Assembly: GCF_021869535.1 (NCBI RefSeq)
Contig: NW_026262734.1
Location: 97,903,285-97,967,284, forward strand
Direction: 5' to 3'
Length of the DNA: 64,000 bases
Source of the DNA: Mytilus californianus
Lineage: Eukaryota; Mollusca; Bivalvia; Mytilida; Mytilidae
The notes under the pieces were generated by a model. That model saw only the letters and a program-made list of their open reading frames with translations, was not told the DNA's origin and did no database searches. Below, piece after piece: positions 57,787 through 64,000 of the stretch. Both the position numbers and the translations under genes were made by a program. Every line of letters begins with the position of its first letter. Positions within the stretch are counted from its first letter, which is position 1.

Positions 57787-57849
57787 CTTCCAATTACTTG
57801 TGATTGAATAGTATATCATCTGTATCATGTCACTTTATGTGTTTGAATG

Positions 57850-59420
57850 AGGCCACATAAAGTCAATCCTGTAAATAGTGCTAATTTCGTATCATGATTT
57901 ACATGAATAAGCTAAAATCTTGTAATTACATGTATTTTTGGTTAATTTTCATAATGTTAATAGTGCTAATTATGTTCATATCATGATTTATAGTCCAAAA
58001 CTTTTATCACATGTATTTGGTTATCATTGCCAGTCCATTTGAAGTTAATCATGTAAATAGTGCTTATCACATTATTAAAATTAATATAATTTTTTAGTGA
58101 TCAAAAGCTTTGAAAACATATATTTGACTTTTTTTACCATGTGAACGAAATTCATGTAAATATATGTAGTGCTTATCTGTTATCATAATTTAGTTGAAAG
58201 CATGTATTTGGTTTTTTTTTTAAATAGTGCTGATCACATTATCATGTGTACATTTATTATGACTTTGTCAGAAGTTTTTATCACATACTTTTGGATATTT
58301 TTATGACATGTATCATGTATATTTGTGAAGCAAATCCTGAAAATAGTGCTATTATATATATTAATCTGATATCTTTAATATATCTTTAATCACATGTATT
58401 TTGGTTATTGTTTACCATATGAAGTCAACCCTTTATATAGTGCTTACTTGAATCATGATTTAGTCAAAAACTTTTATCACATGTATTTTGGTTAATGTTT
58501 ACCATATGAAGTCAACCCTGTTTATAGTGCTTACTTGAATCATGATTTAGTCAAAAACTTTTATCACATGTATTTTGGTTAATGTTTACCATATGAGGTC
58601 AACCCTGTATATAGTGCCTACTTGAATCATGATTTAGTCAAAAACTTTTATCACATGTATTTTGGTTAATGTTTACCATATGAAGTCAACCCTGTATATA
58701 GTGCTTACTTAAATCATGATTTAGTCAAAAACTTTTATCATATGTATTTTGGTTAATGTTTACCATATGAGGTCAACCCTGTATATAGTGCTTATAATTA
58801 CTTGAATCATGATTTAGTCAAAAACTTTTATCACATGTATTTTGGTTAATGTTTACCATATGAAGTCAATCCTGTATATAGTGCTTACTTGAATCATGAT
58901 TTAGTCAAAAACTTTTATCATATGTATTTTGGTTAATGTTTACCATATGAAGTCAACCCTGTATATAGTGCTTACTTGAATCATGATTTAGTCAAAAACT
59001 TTTATCATATGTGTATTTTGGTTTATTTTTGCCATATGAAGTCAACCCTGTATATAGTGCTTACTTGAATCATGATTTAGTCAAAAACTTTTATCATATG
59101 TATTTTGGTTTATTTTTGCCATATGAAGTCAACCCTGTATATAGTGCTTACTTGAATCATGATTTAGTCAAAAACTTTTATCACATGTATTTTGGTTTAT
59201 TTTTGCCATATGAAGTCAACCCTGTATATAGTGCTTACTTGAATCATGATTTAGTCAAAAACTTTTATCATATGTATTTTGGTTTATTTGTGCCATATGA
59301 AGTCAACTCTGTATATAGTGCTCACTTGAATCATGATTTAGTCAAAAACTTTTATCATATGTATTTTGGTTTATTTTTGCCATATGAAGTCAACCCTGTA
59401 TATAGTGCTACTCCCATTAA
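57850..59420. repeat. 87-bp minisatellite with a divergence gradient
   Basis: Units of CATGATTTAGTCAAAAACTT, TTATCACATGTATTTTGGTT, ACCATATGAAGTCAACCC and TGTATATAGTGCTTACTTGA. Copies from 57850 to about 58380 are strongly diverged and of irregular length, while those from 58400 to 59410 are near-identical. The 87-bp period gives a 156-codon open frame at 59011 made of a 29-residue repeat; with no start context or family match I treat it as incidental. Confidence 0.93.
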
Positions 59421-59640
59421 CATCTATTTTTATCACATGTACTTGAATTGGTTTAAAGGGTTATATTTGATCTGTAAATAATGAAATGTGAAGTTATGTT
59501 TGGAGACCAGTCTTACCAGGTGTATTTAGTGTCATGATGAAAGATTAAATTTCAGAAATTTATTTCTATCATGTAAATTGAGGCGATTTCTAAAATATCA
59601 TATAAATTATTGTGTTTGTTAATGTTTGTGGTACTGGATA

Positions 59641-59990
59641 CACTTATCTTGAATTGTTTGTGTAACTGTCTTGCTAAATATTAAAATTAAAAAATAAAGC
59701 TGTATATTTTAATTTTGTTTCACTTTGTATTGTGTTTGTGGTACATGTACGACAGTATATTATGGCCAATGGATCAAATGACAGGGATACTGTAAGCCTT
59801 CAACAATGAGGAAAACACTAATCTTGAATTGTTTGTGTAACTGTCTTGCTAAATATTAATATTGAAAAATAAAGCTGTATATTTTAATTTTGTTTCACTT
59901 TGTATTGTGTTTGTGGTACATGTACGACAGTATATTATGGCCAATGGATCAAATGACAGGGATACTGTAAGCCTTCAACAATGAGGAAAA
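59641..59990 (+). repeat. Two tandem 175-bp copies carrying a polyadenylation region
   Basis: 59641-59815 and 59816-59990 are almost the same. Each holds AATAAA (59693-59698 and 59868-59873) followed by TTTAATTTTGTTTCACTTTG, so a complete poly(A) signal and downstream element are duplicated. It lies 1.9 kb after the DUF6589-like relic and could be its former 3' end. Confidence 0.88.
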
Positions 59991-60299
59991 CAAGAATTAA
60001 TACTGTATCTGCATTATAAAGTAACCTGGATAACAAAAGGTGAAACTTTTAAGAAACTCAGCTAGGTGTCACATTTCTTATGCTTCTGTTAGACATTGAC
60101 AATAAAAAAGGTCAAGGGTTTCACTTTCTCAAACTGGTTACGACGTCTTAACACCTAATACATTGGGTGTTTTACTGATTGATACTGTTGTCTATAGCTA
60201 TGGGAACCTGATTTATTCATAATTTGTAATTGGCTGTGAACTGGCCTCCAAGAACTGTGAGCACTCTTTTATCTCAAATACTATAAGCCATAAGTGAAC

Positions 60300-61660
60300 T
60301 ATATTTGGTGTATGGTATGATTGTAAGGTATACATGTCCGCTTGGCAGGTTTCATATGACCTTGACCTCAATTCCTTGGTTCATTGGACGAGGTTTTTTT
60401 GTGGTTTGGTCAATTTCTCAGCTGCTATATATAAGCAATAGGACCACTAAATTCCGTGTATGGAATATTTCTAGTGTGTTCATGTCTGTCTGGCCGGTTT
60501 CATTTGACCTTGACCTCATTTTCATGGTTCATTGATTAATGTTATGATTTTGTGGTTTTATCTGATTCTCATGTACTGTAAATGATAACAAGAGTGCACA
60601 CGCTGAAATGTCTCGCCTTCTTTACTAACCATTGATATTATGTTGATAGTCCAAAATATAAAGCTTTACTACAACTATCACATAAACTTAACTTGATCCA
60701 AGAAAATGAAGTCAAGGTCATATAAACCAAACGAGAAATACATGTACACCTTACAATCATTCAATACAATAAATATAGTTGACCTATTGCTTATAGTTTC
60801 TAAGAAACAGACTTAACAAAGAAAACTAAACATTGACCAATGAACCATGAAAATGAGGTCAAGGTCAGATGAACCATGCCAGGCAGACATGTACAGCTTA
60901 TAATCCTTCCATACAACAAATATAGTTGACCTATTGCTGATAGTTTTAGAAAACAGATCAAAACACAAAAACTTAACACTGAGCAATGAACCGTGAAAAT
61001 GAGGTCAAGGTCAAATAAAACCTACGAGACTGACATGTACATCATAAAATATTTCCATACACCAAATATAGTTGACCTATCGCATATAGTATTAGTATTA
61101 TAAGACCAAAACTCAAAAACTTAACTTTGACCACTGAACCATGAAAATGAGGTCAAGGTCAGATGACACGTGCCAGTTGGACATATACACCTTTCAATCA
61201 TTCCATACACCAAATATAGTAGACCTATTGCTTTTGTATCTGAGATATGGACTTGACCATCAAAAATTAACCTTGTTCACTGATCCATGAAATGAGGTCG
61301 AGGTCATGTAAAAACTGTCTGACGGGCATGAGAACCTTGCAAGGTACGCACATACCAAACATAGTTATCCTATTACTCATAATAAGAGAGGAATTAACAT
61401 TACAAAAATTTTTACCTTTTTTTTCAAGTAGTCACTGAACCATGAAAATGAGGTAAGGACAATGGACATGTGACAGACGGAAACTTCGTAACATAAGGCA
61501 TCTATATACAAAGTATGAAGCATCCAGGTCTTCCACCTTCTAAAATATAAAGCTTTTAAGAAGTTAGTTAACGCCACCGCCGCCGCCGCCGCTGCCGCCG
61601 GATCACTATCCCTATGTCGAGCTTTCTGTAACTAAAGTCGCAGGCTCGACAAAAACCACT
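60300..61660. mobile_element. Large interspersed repeat with ~140-bp internal units
   Basis: From about 60590 (AACAAGAGTGCACACGCTGA, AATGTCTCGCCTTC) to 61657 (GTCGCAGGCTCGACAAAAA), with five to six diverged ~140-bp units containing AATATAGTTGACCTATTGC and AACCATGAAAATGAGGTCAA. Units with GACCTTGACCTCATTTTCAT lie inverted at 60300-60545, giving a partial inverted arrangement. A CCGCCGCCGCCGCC run is at 61575. Internal tandem units in a non-coding element resemble non-autonomous Helitron-type repeats of bivalves; that class is a guess. Confidence 0.6.
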
Positions 61661-62356
61661 TTTTAGTGTATAGAATGATTGTGTACATCATCTGTCTGCC
61701 ATGGTTCTTCTGACCGAAACTTTATTTCCATGGATTATTGGTATAAATATATATATATGTTTATAAATTGTTGAAGGCCATGCTCACATCTATGGCATTG
61801 GAACTCAAGTGAAAAGTTTTGTCATTGGAAACCATATCCTTTATAGTAATCAAAGAATACGAAGAACACCAACCTGAACCAATATCTCATCCCGATACAA
61901 CACATGTCTAATTTTTTCAAATAAAAAAATCTATTAACTGTGCATGATTTTATTCATCATCATGTTCATTGATTATTTACAAACTTTTATATTTCTCACA
62001 ACAATTCATTGATTAACTATTCAACAACAATGTATTGAACCAAAGTTGTGAAACTTCATTTTCATTGTTCATTATATATATATAATTAATGCTAAAAGTT
62101 CTGAAAATAACATATTTTTTTTAAATAACAATCACTTCCCACAACCATTAGTGGGTCATAAAATTGGCAACAATACATTTGCTGAGGCTCTATTTCTCCA
62201 TATTATGAACATGATTCACTATCAACGCAATATTTTCTGCATATACAATAGTCAAATGTGGATGTAAACTCAAGACTTGATCTTTGGTTTTAATGTCATG
62301 GAAGTTGTCGATGATAGTGTATACTGTAAGCAATCAGTGAGCGAGGACCCCAGGCT
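61661..62356. other. Intergenic sequence upstream of the gene 3 block
   Basis: AT-rich, no exon or repeat relation recognised apart from short TATATATA runs. Nothing further supportable. Confidence 0.4.
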
Positions 62357-63250
62357 ATCGTGCGCTAAATAGCCTTCGATATTAAAGTGAAGGACATAAT
62401 GGTTTCAATTCAGCAGATTAATCAGTTTGAGCTTTCTTTTATAGATGACTGATTGAATGTTGGTGTTTCAAGCCTTGCATTAACTTTCAGCATTCTTTCA
62501 CACGATATTTTTTTTGCTTGTATTTATCGATGATACATAGTTAGGTAATTTTCCTGGACTGATTGATATGTATCTTCTTCTACACGTCCGAAGCGTTTTT
62601 CTGTATTTACCTTAACCAGTAACGCTCAATCAAAATAAAATTAAAAAAAATTGAAAGCCTCCGTATTCAGATTTTTGGGGAAAATTCATATTTCAATTGA
62701 TTCGGTATTGCAAGTCACATGTGGAGCAGGATCTGCTTACCCTTCCGGAGAACCTGAGATCAACTTCAGTTTTTGGTTGGGTTCGTGTTGCCAGTCTTTA
62801 GTTTTCTATGTTGTGTCTTTAGTTTTCTATGTTGTGTTATGTGTACTGTTGTTTGTCTGTTTGTCTTTTCTTTTTTAGCCATTGCGCTGTAAGTTTATTT
62901 TCAACTTATGAGTTTTAATGTCCCTTCGGTATCTTTCTCCTCTCTTCTTGAACAGATCAATTTCAGAATCTACTGACAGCTGTAACCATTCAAATCTTTG
63001 TTTGACTGAAATCGTTTCCCAGAGGATGTTATTTTATCAATAATTAAATATTGTATATGACAAATAGTTCAAAGCTACAAAGCCAATATAAATTTGTTGC
63101 AAATTTCATTGTTTACACGTCTAGAGATTGTCGATCGGAATCTATTGACGGACTGAGCTCTTTTTGGAAACTATTTTCTGTAGCTAATTGCGTCTGTGCG
63201 GGTTAAATTGAATTTAACATTAAAATTCCCGTATGTAGTACTGTATGCCT

Positions 63251-63257
63251 TATAAAT
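63251..63257 (+). promoter_or_regulatory. Putative TATA box of ENaC gene 3
   Basis: TATAAAT 62 bp before the start codon, conserved with 17733 in gene 2, as is the GGAGTCAACTGCATTTAGTT block that follows. Confidence 0.6.
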
Positions 63258-63312
63258 TCGGAGTCAACTGCATTTAGTTTGCATTTCCGACCAACGACTT
63301 CGACATAGCAAG

Positions 63313-63482
63313 ATGTTGGTCTCCAAGTTGAAAGCGTTTACTGGATATACGTCTATCCATGGTATTGGACGATTCGGAGATGCTAGTTATATCTTGCAGA
63401 AAATTTTCTGGACTTGTGTTTGTTTAGGATCGTTTTCAATGTGTGTTTTTCAGATATACCGCCTTATTGGTCAGTACACAAG
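63313..63482 (+). CDS. DEG/ENaC-family channel, gene 3 exon 1 (partial gene)
   Basis: 170 nt, phase 2 out, donor ACACAAG/GTAATT. It encodes the same 56 residues as gene 2 exon 1: HG gating motif and TM1. All four nucleotide differences (codons 6, 16, 20, 30) are synonymous. The rest of the gene would lie beyond the window. Alternatively it is an orphan duplicate exon; intact donor and promoter argue for a functional gene. Confidence 0.8.
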
Positions 63483-63527
63483 GTAATTTTGTTTTATCAA
63501 TCTTCAATTTGAGCTTCTGAATTTAAT

Positions 63528-63775
63528 TCACTGAAAAGACCCGAGTATATCCCGAATATGAATATATTCCTGGGTTTTCATATCGTTTCTTGTATGAAAT
63601 CTATCGTGCACTATATACAGTCTTCTGATTTGAAATTTTGAGCTGCTGATTTGAAATCATTATGTCCTTCGCTTTAATATCGATGCACGATAGATTTCAT
63701 ACGAGGAACGATATAAAAGACAAGGAATATATTCATATTCGGTGCATACTCGGGTTTTTTCGGTGAAAGTGCTTC
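63528..63775. repeat. Foldback hairpin downstream of gene 3 exon 1
   Basis: CACTGAAAAGACCCGAGTAT at the left and ACTCGGGTTTTTTCGGTG at the right, with TATCGTGCA / TGCACGATA inside. It is homologous to 18010-18262, but the right arm has lost about 20 bp around the ACTATATACAG segment. Confidence 0.75.
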
Positions 63776-63956
63776 TGTTCAATCTGATTAAAATACAGAT
63801 CCTGTGTGTCCGAGCTATACTTACTAGGATCAGATCTTGACAATAAAAAATACTAATAAATACATGTATATGTTCTTTAAATATTAAGCTTAATTTTCTT
63901 TTGAACCACTATTATGAAACTTTTGTTAACCATATATATATTTATATACTTTGACA

Positions 63957-64000
63957 TGCTTTGATACTATATCTGCCCTTGAATTTTTACTTGATAACAT
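63957..64000 (+). pseudogene. Reverse-transcriptase fragment at the window edge
   Basis: The last 44 bp match 22057-22100 inside the RT frame (encoding CFDTI.ALEFLLDN) with few differences. It starts mid-gene, so it is a 5'-truncated copy of the intron 1 retroelement, sitting about 475 bp from gene 3 exon 1. Its extent to the right is unknown. Confidence 0.7.

Larger units (their letters stand above)
62357..63945 (+). repeat. Promoter/exon 1 block, copy 2
   Basis: Paralogous to 16854-18425: same order of upstream sequence, family C repeat (62715-62945, more complete here), TATA box, exon 1, and foldback hairpin. The left foldback arm is truncated at about 62357 (CTATCGTGCGCTAAATAGCC). The alignment ends near 63945, where reverse-transcriptase sequence begins. 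Confidence 0.88.

Noticed and set aside
59011-59481. 156-codon frame of a 29-residue repeat (MYFGLFLPYEVNPVYSA...)
   Set aside because: Produced by the 87-bp minisatellite; neighbouring monomers with small indels are not open.

Overview
This is an AT-rich, intron- and repeat-dense eukaryotic nuclear window. It has GT-AG introns, TIR elements, tRNA-derived SINEs, LINE and other reverse-transcriptase relics, and long minisatellites. The gene content and several familiar interspersed repeats suggest a bivalve mollusc, probably mussel-like (Mytilidae). That assignment is inference; no database search was possible.

The backbone is a head-to-tail array of degenerin/epithelial sodium channel (DEG/ENaC/ASIC-type) genes on the + strand. 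Gene 1 enters from the left and only its last five exons are present (1392-7682). Gene 2 is complete (17794-54145): eleven hand-built exons whose phases close exactly into 462 codons (461 aa), with TM1, a post-TM1 FPSITFCNLNP box, a cysteine-rich ectodomain and a TM2 carrying G-F-S. Gene 3 shows only promoter and exon 1 (63313-63482) before the window ends. Exon 1 of genes 2 and 3 differs by four changes, all synonymous. Between genes 1 and 2, on the - strand, lies a two-exon gene for an HtrL/YibB-family protein with an N-terminal signal anchor (8609-12225).

Gene 2 introns hold most of the unusual structure. Intron 1 contains a LINE relic, a frameshifted reverse-transcriptase element and a SINE. 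Intron 2 opens, directly at the splice donor, into a degenerate minisatellite that becomes a ~5 kb array of 48- and 46-bp monomers; an 0.9 kb element with a 9-bp target duplication interrupts it. Intron 4 (after 36905) is a ~48-bp minisatellite whose first monomer starts at the splice donor. At the exon 7 donor the exon/intron boundary itself is tandemly repeated in 46-bp steps, giving four GTAAGA donors. A 5.36 kb block carrying exons 6-8 is tandemly duplicated with no difference seen except a TTA microsatellite step. Using all six exons in series would break the frame, so the copies must be mutually exclusive, or one is an assembly artefact.

The right-hand intergenic part (54.4-62.3 kb) holds TIR elements, a DUF6589-type gene relic with one frameshift, an 87-bp minisatellite, a duplicated polyadenylation region and a larger repeat with ~140-bp internal units. 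No CRISPR, operon, canonical tRNA or rRNA gene was seen. Exon coordinates were set by reading splice consensus, phase and paralogue comparison; no transcript evidence was available.
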